From the NCBI GenBank assembly GCA_964645775.1, contig CAZYBU010000022.1, positions 1-53,458 of the forward strand: a DNA stretch of 53,458 nt. Reading direction: 5' to 3'. Shown piece after piece: positions 1 through 7,336 of the stretch (its first letter is position 1; each line of letters begins with the position of its first letter). This stretch comes from CAZYBU01 sp964645775. GTDB lineage: Bacteria > Spirochaetota > UBA4802 > UBA5550. The position numbers were made by a program, and so were the translations under genes. The notes below the pieces were generated by a model. That model was given only the letters and a program-made list of their open reading frames with translations. It made no database searches and was not told the origin of the DNA.

Positions 1-132
1 AGCAATTATTTGTAAAATTTCTCTTTGTCTGTCAGTCAGGTCGTGGGCCACTCGAGCAGTCGCTTCGTCGGCATCCCGCAACTGGACTACGGACTCTATG
101 GGTTCAAATTGGATCAGGTCACCGTATTTCAT
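1..132 (-). CDS. Start of a BrxC-like (DUF6079) gene, cut by the window edge
   Basis: Only 44 codons are visible, reading off the left edge. The first ~25 residues (MKYGDLIQFEPIESVVQLRD...) match what I know as the amino end of DUF6079/BrxC ATPases of type 3 BREX systems. The ATG at 132 has a GGAG ribosome site, and brxF lies 34 bases upstream, which is the normal brxF-brxC order. After about residue 28 the sequence (VAHDLTDRQREILQII) no longer looks like BrxC, which normally continues towards a Walker A region. It resembles a winged-helix segment instead. Either this is a divergent BrxC or a deletion has fused its start to another gene. The window edge prevents a decision. Confidence 0.5.
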   Translation of the reverse strand, partial: MKYGDLIQFEPIESVVQLRDADEATARVAHDLTDRQREILQIIA

Positions 133-166
133 CGCGTCTGCTCCCTTGCAATGGAAATTGTAGTTT

Positions 167-643
167 TCATGTCGTCACCTCCGGGCTTGCCACTAGAAAA
201 TCATGCATCGGATAGCGCCTGTACTCCGGGTGGTCCGAAGCGGCATAGGTCAAATAATCTTCAATGATGGAACCGTTCCATGCGGCCACCACAGTTTTGT
301 TACGAGAGAGCACCTGGAGCAGGCGAAGCGGGTCTTGCTTTAAATCAACATCGAAAATAACTTCAATGTTGTCGAGCAGGATCATCTCACCACCGCCATT
401 GCCGACGATCTCCTGGAGAAGATGAGGCAGCTGCAGGGCCCGCTGGCGCTCCGTCAATTCCAGCATCTTGCGGGAAAGCTCCAGGTTAATGTTGACCAGG
501 GGCGCACCGGTACGATCACGCACATCGCGAAGCGCAGTGGTCTTGCCTGCGCCCGCCGGTGCGACGACCAACAGCAGCCGGTGATAGAGTTCAGCGGCTT
601 GCTTGACCTTCCGCGTGATCTGATCTGTAAGTGGTTCCGACAT
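167..643 (-). CDS. brxF: BREX-3 system P-loop protein BrxF
   Basis: A 158-residue protein with a Walker A motif near the amino end (APAGAGKTTAL), a Walker B-like strand (EMILLDNIEVIF) and the segment LKQDPLRLLQVLSRNKTVVAAW. This pattern is typical of BrxF, the small P-loop NTPase found only in type 3 BREX phage-defence loci, where it is the first core gene before brxC. Its exact molecular job is not established. The ATG at 643 follows a GTG at 646 and either may start translation. Length is normal for the family and the reading frame is intact. Neighbours on both sides are BREX- or defence-like but appear broken, so this may be a remnant of a decayed locus. Confidence 0.8.
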   Translation of the reverse strand: MSEPLTDQITRKVKQAAELYHRLLLVVAPAGAGKTTALRDVRDRTGAPLVNINLELSRKMLELTERQRALQLPHLLQEIVGNGGGEMILLDNIEVIFDVDLKQDPLRLLQVLSRNKTVVAAWNGSIIEDYLTYAASDHPEYRRYPMHDFLVASPEVTT

Positions 644-670
644 CACTATTCTTCTTTATTCTTGGCTTCG

Positions 671-919
671 TCAACTCCACCCGTCTGGATAAATATACCT
701 GAAGTCATCATGGAGAACTCCTTCATGAATGAGAACCTCGGTTGTGTCACCATATTCATAAGCTGGATTGAATTGTATTAAAGGTGGAGGCCAGAGACGA
801 CCACTGGTTATCTCATCACTGACTTTAGACCTCAGATCATCGTCACCTATGTTAATAAAGCTTTCAACATAGTTCCGGTAAGCATTCATGACGCTATCGT
901 TGAATCGGAATATGTCCAT
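671..919 (-). pseudogene. Truncated amino end of a DEAD/DEAH (DUF1998-type) helicase
   Basis: Starting at the ATG at 919, which has a strong GGAGG site 6 bases upstream, 82 residues read MDIFRFNDSVMNAYRNYVES... with the block GRLWPPPLIQFNPAYE and then VLIHEGVLHDDFRYIY. I recognise this as the amino end of large defence-associated DEAD/DEAH helicases. In those proteins the Q motif and Walker A follow directly after the RYIF region. Here the frame ends in a stop after YPDGWS, before any helicase motif. Only 28 bases separate it from brxF, so the remaining helicase has been deleted. In-frame codons upstream of 919 exist but have no ribosome site. Confidence 0.6.
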
Positions 920-995
920 GGGATACCTCCAGTCCTTAATACCTGCCACTACTGCTCTAATTTGTCAACTATGTATCAGGTTGCTAATGGGCGAT

Positions 996-1016
996 ATGGC
1001 AATCTTATATTGCCAT
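996..1016 (-). promoter_or_regulatory. Perfect 8-bp inverted repeat upstream of the helicase remnant
   Basis: ATGGCAAT and ATTGCCAT are exact reverse complements separated by 5 bases. The centre lies about 87 bases before the helicase start at 919, with a TTGACA hexamer (minus strand, 963-968) between them. It could be an operator for a defence-locus regulator or a hairpin. There is no T-run, so it is not an obvious terminator. Confidence 0.35.
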
Positions 1017-1043
1017 TGAATTTGCATTCAAATGATTCGAATC

Positions 1044-1214
1044 CTACACGTATTTGATGAACATCAGCTTGGGGGCACAGTCATTGTCTGCGAGGCGTTC
1101 ATGCATCCGAGCAATACATCGTAGCTCTGCCAGAGTGATCTGTAACGTACCGCTTAACCGGTGGGAATAGAGCGCCTGTAAGCGTGTGGCTTGCTTGACT
1201 GCGAACGTCCTTGC
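1044..1214 (-). pseudogene. C-terminal remnant of an unknown gene, 56 residues
   Basis: An open stretch ends in TAG at 1044-1046 and reads ...KQATRLQALYSHRLSGTLQ, then ITLAELRCIARMHERLADN, finishing MFIKYV. The amphipathic, well-composed sequence looks like the end of a real protein, but an in-frame stop lies just upstream and there is no start codon with a ribosome site. I cannot name the family. It sits between the helicase remnant and a cassette-type gene and shares their orientation, so it is probably another broken accessory gene. Confidence 0.4.
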
Positions 1215-1235
1215 TCAGGCATGTCCGCACAGGCA

Positions 1236-1275
1236 GGCAGGGGTAAAGCCGTCTGATTGCAGCGCCTTGTTATGT
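1236..1275 (-). other. attC-like half site just after the cassette gene
   Basis: Immediately after the stop codon of the 1277-1649 gene the minus strand reads TAACAAGGCGCTGCA followed by ATCAGACGGC. This is the usual look of the first half of an integron attC site, which begins within a few bases of a cassette gene's stop. I could not find the matching second half (a palindromic arm ending in GTTRRRY) in the following 150 bases, so if real it is truncated. Confidence 0.3.
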
Positions 1276-1276
1276 G

Positions 1277-1649
1277 TTATTCTCGTGGTTCCGACCATGA
1301 GTTTACTTTCCCCCTAAAAAAACCGACCACACCGCCATTTGGATAATACCAGGCAGCATAGACTCCTCCCTTTACCCGCTGCGGTGCACCAAGTATTTTT
1401 TCAACATCATGGTAGCTCATACCTGTAGAGAGTTTTCTCCAGTATACTAATAGATTTCCAACCTTCATGCGAAGGAGCAAGCTCTTTGGGTTCACTTGAA
1501 TCACTTAACAAAGACTCAAGTTTAGATATTCGAAGCTTTAGTTCCTGAACTTCTTTTTCCAATTGATTGATTCGGTCAGTTCCTTCTGCATATATATTGG
1601 AGACCATGCCAAAGGATAGAAAACCAATCATGATAAACGTTTTAATCAT
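1277..1649 (-). pseudogene. Frameshifted exported BamE/SmpA-like protein
   Basis: The ATG at 1649 has an AGAGG ribosome site and opens a signal peptide (MIKTFIMIGFLSFGMVSNIYA) followed by a heptad-like coiled coil (INQLEKEVQELKLRISKLESLL). The frame then breaks near 1440-1445. In the next frame the protein clearly continues as WRKLSTGMSYHDVEKILGAP, then YAAWYYPNGGVVGFF. That second part resembles the small BamE/SmpA-like repeat domain (GMsyddVekiLG-P) common in lipoproteins and in integron cassette genes. One inserted base explains the break. It may be a true pseudogene or a sequencing error. With the attC-like site after it, I infer a captured gene cassette. Confidence 0.55.
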
Positions 1650-1705
1650 AATATACCTCTTTACCCCGGGAGAATGGCAATAACCAACAACCATAAATAC
1701 GCGTA

Positions 1706-1734
1706 AGTATGTGCCTGATAGCACTAAAAGTCAA
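1706..1734 (-). promoter_or_regulatory. Sigma-70-like promoter for the frameshifted cassette gene
   Basis: On the minus strand TTGACT and CATACT are separated by exactly 17 bases, about 57 bases before the ATG at 1649. Position and spacing fit. The -10 box is only a fair match. Confidence 0.4.
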
Positions 1735-1760
1735 TTACTATTATCTACAGTGAAATACGG

Positions 1761-2033
1761 GCTGTCCACGCGCCGCTTCCTCCCGGGGTCCGCGACCTCG
1801 CGGTCAAGATCTTCAGCTCTGACATCGTTGATCAGCTGAACGCCAAGCGGTACACGGTGGCCATCATGAACTTCAACAACGAGATGATCTGGGCCGACGC
1901 CCCGACGCTCGCGACCAAATACCGCAGCCAGTTCGACCGGCAGTTCGTCCGCGATACCGTCTACGACGCCATATCCCTGGCGCGAATCGCAGCCGAACCC
2001 TACATCGGTAAACCGCGACAGTAGCAGAGTTTG
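1761..2033 (+). pseudogene. GC-rich 5'-truncated gene fragment of unknown function
   Basis: This frame is open without a plausible start codon and reads VRDLAVKIFSSDIVDQL, then KRYTVAIMNFNNEMIWAD, then FDRQFVRDTVYDAISL, ending at TGA 2031-2033. Codon third positions are strongly G/C, unlike the neighbours, which supports coding and a different origin. A terminator follows at once, as after a real gene. The last ~17 residues could also be read one frame over, so a small indel near 1980 is possible. It looks like the end of a gene whose front was lost at the junction with the accessory segment. I do not recognise the family. Confidence 0.4.
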
Positions 2034-2068
2034 AAAGCGGTCTCCTTCGGGGTCCGCTTTCACTTTTT
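2032..2068 (+). terminator. Rho-independent terminator
   Basis: GAAAGCGG pairs with CCGCTTTC (8 bp, with further partial pairing inside) around a TTCG-containing loop, followed by a T-rich tract (ACTTTTTCT). It follows the end of the GC-rich fragment and separates it from the STAS gene. Confidence 0.75.
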
Positions 2069-2072
2069 CTGT

Positions 2073-2103
2073 TTGACAGGGAACGATTCTCGTTACTACT
2101 CTG
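2073..2103 (+). promoter_or_regulatory. Possible promoter for the STAS-ispF genes
   Basis: A perfect TTGACA (2073-2078) lies 68 bases before the STAS start codon. The best -10 candidate, TACTCT at 2098, has a 19-base spacer, so the match is weak on that side. Confidence 0.3.
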
Positions 2104-2145
2104 TGTCATGCTTACGAACATAGTTATCTGAAAGGATCGGATATC

Positions 2146-2445
2146 ATGGAAATTGAAGTCAGGGAAGATGACAGCCTGGTTCAGGTTATAGTAAATGGTG
2201 ATATTGAAATGATGACCATCAAGAACTTCAAGCAGAAGCTCTTTGAGATAGGACAGAATATCGACAAAGACATTGATATCGATCTTTCCGATGTCGATTA
2301 TATCGATTCATCTGGAGTGGGTGTCCTGATCAGCCTGTTGAAGTTGCAGAAAAAGAAAGGCAAAACCCTGAGTATAAGCAAAGTCAGCCCCAAAGTTCAG
2401 AATGTCCTTAAGCTGAGCTCCCTTTCTGACGTCTTTAATATTTAA
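2146..2445 (+). CDS. STAS-domain anti-sigma factor antagonist
   Basis: A 99-residue single STAS domain. The signature IDLSDVDYIDSSGVGVLISLL (about residues 43-64) contains the conserved Asp-Ser-Ser, in which the second serine is normally phosphorylated by a partner kinase/anti-sigma factor (SpoIIAA/RsbV type). In its unphosphorylated state such a protein frees a sigma factor or regulator. No kinase or phosphatase partner lies nearby, so the target is unknown. An AAAGGATCGG ribosome site precedes the ATG. ispF starts 5 bases after the stop, so both are probably cotranscribed. Confidence 0.88.
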   Translation: MEIEVREDDSLVQVIVNGDIEMMTIKNFKQKLFEIGQNIDKDIDIDLSDVDYIDSSGVGVLISLLKLQKKKGKTLSISKVSPKVQNVLKLSSLSDVFNI

Positions 2446-2450
2446 TAGCC

Positions 2451-2942
2451 ATGTATTCCGTGAGGGCGGGAAATGGTTTTGATGTCCACAAATTCACGGA
2501 CAATCGTGAGCTGATCCTGGGGGGAGTAAATATCCCCCATCCACGGGGACTTGCCGGCCACTCCGACGCTGATGTTCTTACTCATTCAATTATTGACGCT
2601 CTGCTGGGAGCCTGCGCACTGGGAGATATAGGTATGCATTTCCCGGACACGGACAGCCGGTGGAAGGATGCCTCAAGCCTGGATCTGCTCGACCTTGTTC
2701 TGGTTATGATTAACCGTCAGGGTTTCGCTGTTGAGAACGTGGACGCGACGATCATATGCGAGGTTCCGAAACTGGCCCCATATATACAGGACATGAGGAA
2801 AGCACTCGCTCATCATCTGGGGGGTATCGATCTCTCAAGAGTATCGGTAAAGGCCACGACCAGCGAAGGGCTCGGTTTTACCGGCAGGGAAGAGGGAATA
2901 GCGGTTCAGTCCACGGTCCTTCTCGGTTCCATCGGACCTTGA
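2451..2942 (+). CDS. ispF: 2-C-methyl-D-erythritol 2,4-cyclodiphosphate synthase
   Basis: IspF makes the cyclic diphosphate intermediate of the MEP isoprenoid pathway. The 163 residues cover the whole family length. Metal ligands are visible as D11 and H13 (GFDVH) and H45 (SDADVLTHS), and the C-terminal ATTSEGLGFTGREEG block is intact. There is no clear ribosome site, so translation may be coupled to the STAS gene. Its TGA stop directly abuts the stop of convergent trkH, making TGATCA. A later MEP enzyme, IspH, is encoded at 35455. Confidence 0.95.
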   Translation: MYSVRAGNGFDVHKFTDNRELILGGVNIPHPRGLAGHSDADVLTHSIIDALLGACALGDIGMHFPDTDSRWKDASSLDLLDLVLVMINRQGFAVENVDATIICEVPKLAPYIQDMRKALAHHLGGIDLSRVSVKATTSEGLGFTGREEGIAVQSTVLLGSIGP

Positions 2943-4391
2943 TCACGTTTTCCAGAATCGTGGTGTAAACAGGATAAGAACCGTGTAAAGCTCAAGTCTG
3001 CCTATCAGCATAGCCAGGCAGAGAAACCATTTTACGTACTCAGGGTAAAAGGCGTAGTTCTCCGTGGGGCCAATTTTGCCGAACCCCGGTCCAATATTCC
3101 CCACAGTAGCAAGGGCCGTGGTAAAGGAAGTTACAAGGTTTTGGCCTGAGGTGGCTACGATCAAGGTGAAGAAGAGCAACATGATTATATACAGAAAGAA
3201 GAAACCGGATATCGCATAGACAATATTCTTTCGGACGGCTTGACCACTTATCCTCAGGGTGAAGATGCCCTGTGGATAAAGGAGAAATTTCATTTCATTT
3301 ATACCCTGCTTGAGAAGGGTAATAATTCGTATGACCTTTATGCCACCTCCGGTGGAGCCGGATGAACCTCCGATGAACATGAGAATAAATAAGATTGCCT
3401 GGCTGATGAAGGGCCATCCTTCAAAATCTGCCGTTGCGTATCCCGTCGTGGTAAGAATGGAAGCGCATTGAAAACTGGCATATCTCAGGCTCTCCCAGAA
3501 CGTTTCATAAATGCCCAGATTGGCCAGTGTAACAAGTAGCGTGCTCCCGCCGAAGAAAAAAAGGTAGGCTTTTAATTCCGTGTCTTTCCATAAGAATGAA
3601 ACATTGCCTGTCAGTGCCCTGTAGTGAAGGGAGAAGTTAATCCCTGCCAGCACCATGAAAAGCGCCATAATGCCGTCAACATACGGGGAATCGAATGCGG
3701 CGATACCTTTGTTCATGGTGGAGAAGCCGCCCGTGGCCAGTGTCCCGAATGTGTGGGTCAGGGCGTCGTAGAGGTTAAGTCCCCCAGCCATAAGCAGGAG
3801 AGTTTCGGCCACAGTAAAACCGAGATAGATACCCCAGAGGATCTTTGCTGTTTTCGCGATCCTGGGAGTCAGTTTATCCACTGTGGGACCCGGAGCCTCG
3901 GCACGAAGAAGCTGTAATCCCCCGATGCCGAGAAGAGGCAGGATGGCGACGGTTAAAACGACTATTCCCATTCCTCCGAGCCAGTGAGAAAGAGACCTCC
4001 AGAATAGCATGGAGCGGGGAAGAGATTCAATGTCTGTAAGGATCGAAGCGCCGGTTGTCGAAAAACCGGAGATAGTCTCAAAAAATGCGTCCGTGTAGGA
4101 TGGTATAGCGCCCGAGATAAAAAAGGGGAGGGCGCCTATAAGCGAAGCCATGACCCAGCTCAGGGTGACAAAAAGAAAACCGTCCCGCGTGCTCATGACT
4201 TTTCCCCTGTTGTTCCTGAGCAGTATCAGACCGAGGGAAGAAAAAAGCGCGGTAAGAACAATTACCGGGGCGAAGGCCTCAAGCTCATTGTGCTCCCCGT
4301 AATAGAGAGCCACGAAGGCCGGGACCGTCATGAAACCCGACAGTATAAGCATAAGGGCGGATATGGTACGGGTGATGATTCCTGGATTCAT
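2943..4391 (-). CDS. trkH: Trk system potassium uptake protein TrkH
   Basis: A 482-residue inner-membrane potassium channel subunit with many hydrophobic helices. The four pore-loop filter segments are visible as FSTTGASIL, LATGGFSTM, LTTTGYATA and VGNIGPGFG. TrkH conducts K+ and is gated by the cytoplasmic TrkA ring. It starts 6 bases after trkA, so the two form an operon. The carboxyl end (RLELYTVLILFTPRFWKT) is the normal TrkH ending. No terminator separates it from convergent ispF. Confidence 0.95.
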   Translation of the reverse strand: MNPGIITRTISALMLILSGFMTVPAFVALYYGEHNELEAFAPVIVLTALFSSLGLILLRNNRGKVMSTRDGFLFVTLSWVMASLIGALPFFISGAIPSYTDAFFETISGFSTTGASILTDIESLPRSMLFWRSLSHWLGGMGIVVLTVAILPLLGIGGLQLLRAEAPGPTVDKLTPRIAKTAKILWGIYLGFTVAETLLLMAGGLNLYDALTHTFGTLATGGFSTMNKGIAAFDSPYVDGIMALFMVLAGINFSLHYRALTGNVSFLWKDTELKAYLFFFGGSTLLVTLANLGIYETFWESLRYASFQCASILTTTGYATADFEGWPFISQAILFILMFIGGSSGSTGGGIKVIRIITLLKQGINEMKFLLYPQGIFTLRISGQAVRKNIVYAISGFFFLYIIMLLFFTLIVATSGQNLVTSFTTALATVGNIGPGFGKIGPTENYAFYPEYVKWFLCLAMLIGRLELYTVLILFTPRFWKT

Positions 4392-4397
4392 GAAGGT

Positions 4398-5741
4398 TCA
4401 GCCTGCGAATATCTCTTCAAGCTGGGGTATGGATATTTTTCTCGAAATGACGATTACCGTATCGCCGGGCGCAACCATGAAATTGCCGTCAGGAATATAG
4501 CTCTGGTTTCCTCGCACAACAGAAAGAAGAAGTGTATTGGAGGGAAGATTAACATTCATAATTCGTCTTCCGACGATCCTGCTGTTTCCCTCGATGTAAA
4601 ATTCAATGACCTCGGCGATCCCGTCAAATATACTGTGCACGCTACGGATATTCCCTTTCCTTACGAATTTAAGAATGGCGTCAACCGTACTGATCTTCGG
4701 GCTGATGGTGGTGTCGATCCCCAGGTTTGCGGCTATCGGAAGGTAGTTGGTCTTCGTTACGAGAGATATGGTCCTGCGGGTACCCAGGGACCTGGCATAG
4801 GCGGCCGTGAGGATGTTAAGCTCCTGATTGTTGGTGGTGGTTACCAGCAGGTCGTGGTTATGAAGATTCTGATCAAGGAAAACATCCTCGTCAGAGATGT
4901 CCACGTTTAGTACCAGTACATCCGGGAACTGTTCCGCCAGCACCTTGCACTTTTCGTAATCATTTTCTATGATGGTTATGTCGGTGCCGGTATTCAGGAG
5001 ATTCTTCGTGAGCAGGGTGCCGATCCTTCCTCCTCCGACTATTGCAATTTTTTCTATCTTCTTGGTAACGGTCCCGGTCTTTTTCATGATCCGGTCAAAT
5101 GACTTTTTCTGCGCCATGCAGTAGAGGGTGTCATGAGGAAGTACTGTTGTCGTTCCTGAGGGAATAATGAATCGCTCACCACGGAAGATGCCGGCGATCA
5201 GGAAATCCTCCTTTAGACTCCTGCGAATTTCCTCGAGGGTCTTCGTCGCAAAGTAAGAATTGACCCCGATGGGGAAGTTTCTCATCTGGAGATCTGTGTT
5301 TCGAAAGGTGAGGACCCCTCCCATGGCGCCGTATTGGACGGAATCGGACAGAGCCCGTGCGGTTTCAACCTCGGAATTTACAATGTGGTCAACTCCCAGA
5401 AAGGTCTTGTCGAGGAAAGAGTCCGTGGAGTACTCAAGGTTTCGAACACGGGCCACCTTTACCGGAACGTTGTATTCGCTCGCGACGATTGAGCAGGCGA
5501 TAATGTTGACTTCGTCCGAATTGGTAACGCTTATGAAAAAATCGGCGTTTTCAATGCCAGCCCGTTCCAGGGTAAGCTTACTGTTTCCTTCTTCATTTAG
5601 AACGATACAGTCAAGATGATTGGATACGAAACGGGCTCGTTCCGAATCCTTTTCGATAAGAACAACGTCTTTTCCTTCATTTACAAGATGCTGGGCTATC
5701 TGGAAGCCTACGATTCCCGCTCCAAGTATGATTATCCGCAT
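4398..5741 (-). CDS. trkA: Trk system potassium uptake regulator TrkA
   Basis: A 447-residue cytoplasmic regulator with two repeated halves, each an RCK/TrkA-N Rossmann domain followed by a TrkA-C domain. Nucleotide-binding glycine motifs are GAGIVG near residue 7 and GGGRIG near residue 236. TrkA binds NAD(H) and ATP/ADP and gates TrkH. The length and the duplicated layout are those of the double-domain TrkA of diderm bacteria. It is first in the trkA-trkH operon. The promoter region 5742-5894 is AT-rich, but I could not fix boxes in it. Confidence 0.95.
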   Translation of the reverse strand: MRIIILGAGIVGFQIAQHLVNEGKDVVLIEKDSERARFVSNHLDCIVLNEEGNSKLTLERAGIENADFFISVTNSDEVNIIACSIVASEYNVPVKVARVRNLEYSTDSFLDKTFLGVDHIVNSEVETARALSDSVQYGAMGGVLTFRNTDLQMRNFPIGVNSYFATKTLEEIRRSLKEDFLIAGIFRGERFIIPSGTTTVLPHDTLYCMAQKKSFDRIMKKTGTVTKKIEKIAIVGGGRIGTLLTKNLLNTGTDITIIENDYEKCKVLAEQFPDVLVLNVDISDEDVFLDQNLHNHDLLVTTTNNQELNILTAAYARSLGTRRTISLVTKTNYLPIAANLGIDTTISPKISTVDAILKFVRKGNIRSVHSIFDGIAEVIEFYIEGNSRIVGRRIMNVNLPSNTLLLSVVRGNQSYIPDGNFMVAPGDTVIVISRKISIPQLEEIFAG

Positions 5742-5894
5742 GATGCCCGGTTATATGTATTAAATTTGTATGACACGCCAGTCAGGGGAGCCCAGTACAT
5801 GATGGCAAGCAATAATTCATCCAGGAGAACCCGGGATAAAGACGAGGGTCTCATTTCTTTTTATGCGACATAATATATCTTATCGGAAGCTGGA

Positions 5895-6212
5895 TCAGGT
5901 TTCCATCTTGATCCGGGAAAAGAAAGTCAGCACAAGATTAGTCATCCTGGTAAGGACAAGGGCGCTAATGATTGTATCGATCATTTTCGGCATCTCGATA
6001 CCGGTTTTTGTGAATACCGTAAGCATTTGAACCTTATAACAGAGAACCAGGGCGATAAGAAGAATAATTACGTCCCGTGCCGAGTCAAGGGCCGTGCTCC
6101 TGTTAATCATTTTAAATGCGCTCATGGAGAAAAGTGCCATGACTGAAGCCTCCAGTATGATGGCAACCACGAAAAGATTAAAAATATTCTGGACCAGTAC
6201 TTCTGCGTTCAT
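5895..6212 (-). CDS. Small membrane protein of unknown function
   Basis: 105 residues with three hydrophobic helices (roughly residues 10-32, 45-65 and 78-100) separated by short charged loops. No motif that I recognise. A strong AGGGAGGTC ribosome site precedes the ATG, so it is very likely expressed. Copy A of the conserved 90-base upstream motif ends about 30-40 bases before its start, and the same motif precedes the unknown gene at 22610, suggesting common control. Confidence 0.75.
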   Translation of the reverse strand: MNAEVLVQNIFNLFVVAIILEASVMALFSMSAFKMINRSTALDSARDVIILLIALVLCYKVQMLTVFTKTGIEMPKMIDTIISALVLTRMTNLVLTFFSRIKMET

Positions 6213-6241
6213 CTTGACCTCCCTGTGCTAACAATACTCGA

Positions 6242-6330
6242 TTATCATATAAAGTCAGTAATTATTCCTCAAAAAGCTTATAAGTGCAAACAAAAAAGAA
6301 AGATTTCTGCCACCTTCGATACAGCGGATA
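6242..6330 (-). promoter_or_regulatory. Conserved upstream motif, copy A
   Basis: Minus-strand order: an arm CCGC...GTGG, then TTCTTTTTTGTTTGCACTTA, then GGAATAATTACTGA, then GATAAT 8 bases later. The 20-base and 14-base blocks are identical to copy B at 22514-22602, and copy C at 53324-53420 shares much of them. TTGCAC to AATAAT spacing is 17 in both A and B. It precedes the small membrane protein gene. The remaining intergenic sequence, 6331-6487, is AT-rich with nothing else that I can support. Confidence 0.6.
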
Positions 6331-6487
6331 AAGTTGAAGAATTAATAGTGACTTAATGTTTAAAATAAGTCAATTCAATTTGAAAATTCAATCTTTATAA
6401 AGAACATTTGCTCGATTTTTTCCCTGGGACTCGGAGAAAGGTTCTGCAAATGACCGCGCCGATATATTGCAGGTTAAACAGGAACAA

Positions 6488-7336
6488 TTAAAGAAATTCG
6501 CCTGCCCGGTAGGAACTGCGTACATGGGGAGCGGAATGAACCTGCCGAAAACCCATATCCAGGGCCATCATCTTAAGGTCATAAAACTCTTCGGGTGAAT
6601 ACCATTTTTTGACCGGCGCCCTGTCCCTTCTCGCCTGTAGGTACTGACCCAGGGTAAGGTTTGAGACCCCGGATAAAATTAGATCTTCAAGTGTATCTAC
6701 TATTTCACTATGTTTTTCTCCCAGCCCGAGCATCATGCCGCTTTTTATAATCATCCCTTTTTCGGCCGCGATATTGAGCAATTCAAGAGAGGCCCGGTAG
6801 TCTCCTTCCGGTCTCAGAGAGGAAAAGAGTGAAGGAACCACCTCAATATTATGATTGAAGACATCGGGAGGATCCGTAAGAATCAACTCCAGAGATTCTT
6901 TAAGGCTGTATTTGAAATCTGGGACCAGAATCTCAACCGTGGAGTCAGGTCCCTTTTGACGAATCTCGCGAACTGTGCGTGCGAAGTATTCCGCTCCTCC
7001 CTGGGGAAGATCATCCCGGGTTACTGAGGTCACCACCGCATGATTGAGATTCAGGCGGGCAGATGCCCGGCCTACCCGTACAGGTTCATCCTCTTCCGGA
7101 GGGAGCGGCTCCCCATATTCCACGGCGCAGTACAGACAGTCTCTCGTACAACGCTTTCCCATAATCATGAAGGTGGCGGTTCCGCTGCCGAAACATTCAC
7201 CAATATTAGGACAACCGGCTTCAGTACAGACCGTATGCAGACGGTTTTCACGTATGATTTCCCGAACACGGAGATAATCATTTCCTCCGGGAATTCTGTA
7301 CCGTATCCAGTCAGGTTTACTTATTTTTCGTCCCAT
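6488..7336 (-). CDS. lipA: Lipoyl synthase
   Basis: LipA inserts two sulfur atoms into the octanoyl group on lipoyl proteins using radical SAM chemistry. Both iron-sulfur clusters have their ligands: the auxiliary cluster C37, C42 and C48 (CTEAGCPNIGEC), and the radical SAM cluster C63, C67 and C70 (CTRDCLYC). The carboxyl-terminal RSSY serine ligand motif is present. Length, 282 residues, is normal. The gene overlaps the end of gcvPB by 16 bases and closes the glycine cleavage operon, whose H protein is its likely substrate. Confidence 0.96.
   Translation of the reverse strand: MGRKISKPDWIRYRIPGGNDYLRVREIIRENRLHTVCTEAGCPNIGECFGSGTATFMIMGKRCTRDCLYCAVEYGEPLPPEEDEPVRVGRASARLNLNHAVVTSVTRDDLPQGGAEYFARTVREIRQKGPDSTVEILVPDFKYSLKESLELILTDPPDVFNHNIEVVPSLFSSLRPEGDYRASLELLNIAAEKGMIIKSGMMLGLGEKHSEIVDTLEDLILSGVSNLTLGQYLQARRDRAPVKKWYSPEEFYDLKMMALDMGFRQVHSAPHVRSSYRAGEFL

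Noticed and set aside
1731..2121. Two long minus-strand open frames (110 and 82 codons) opposite the GC-rich fragment
   Set aside because: They are arginine/glycine-rich shadows typical of the antisense frame of a high-GC gene. The plus frame has better protein composition and a terminator.
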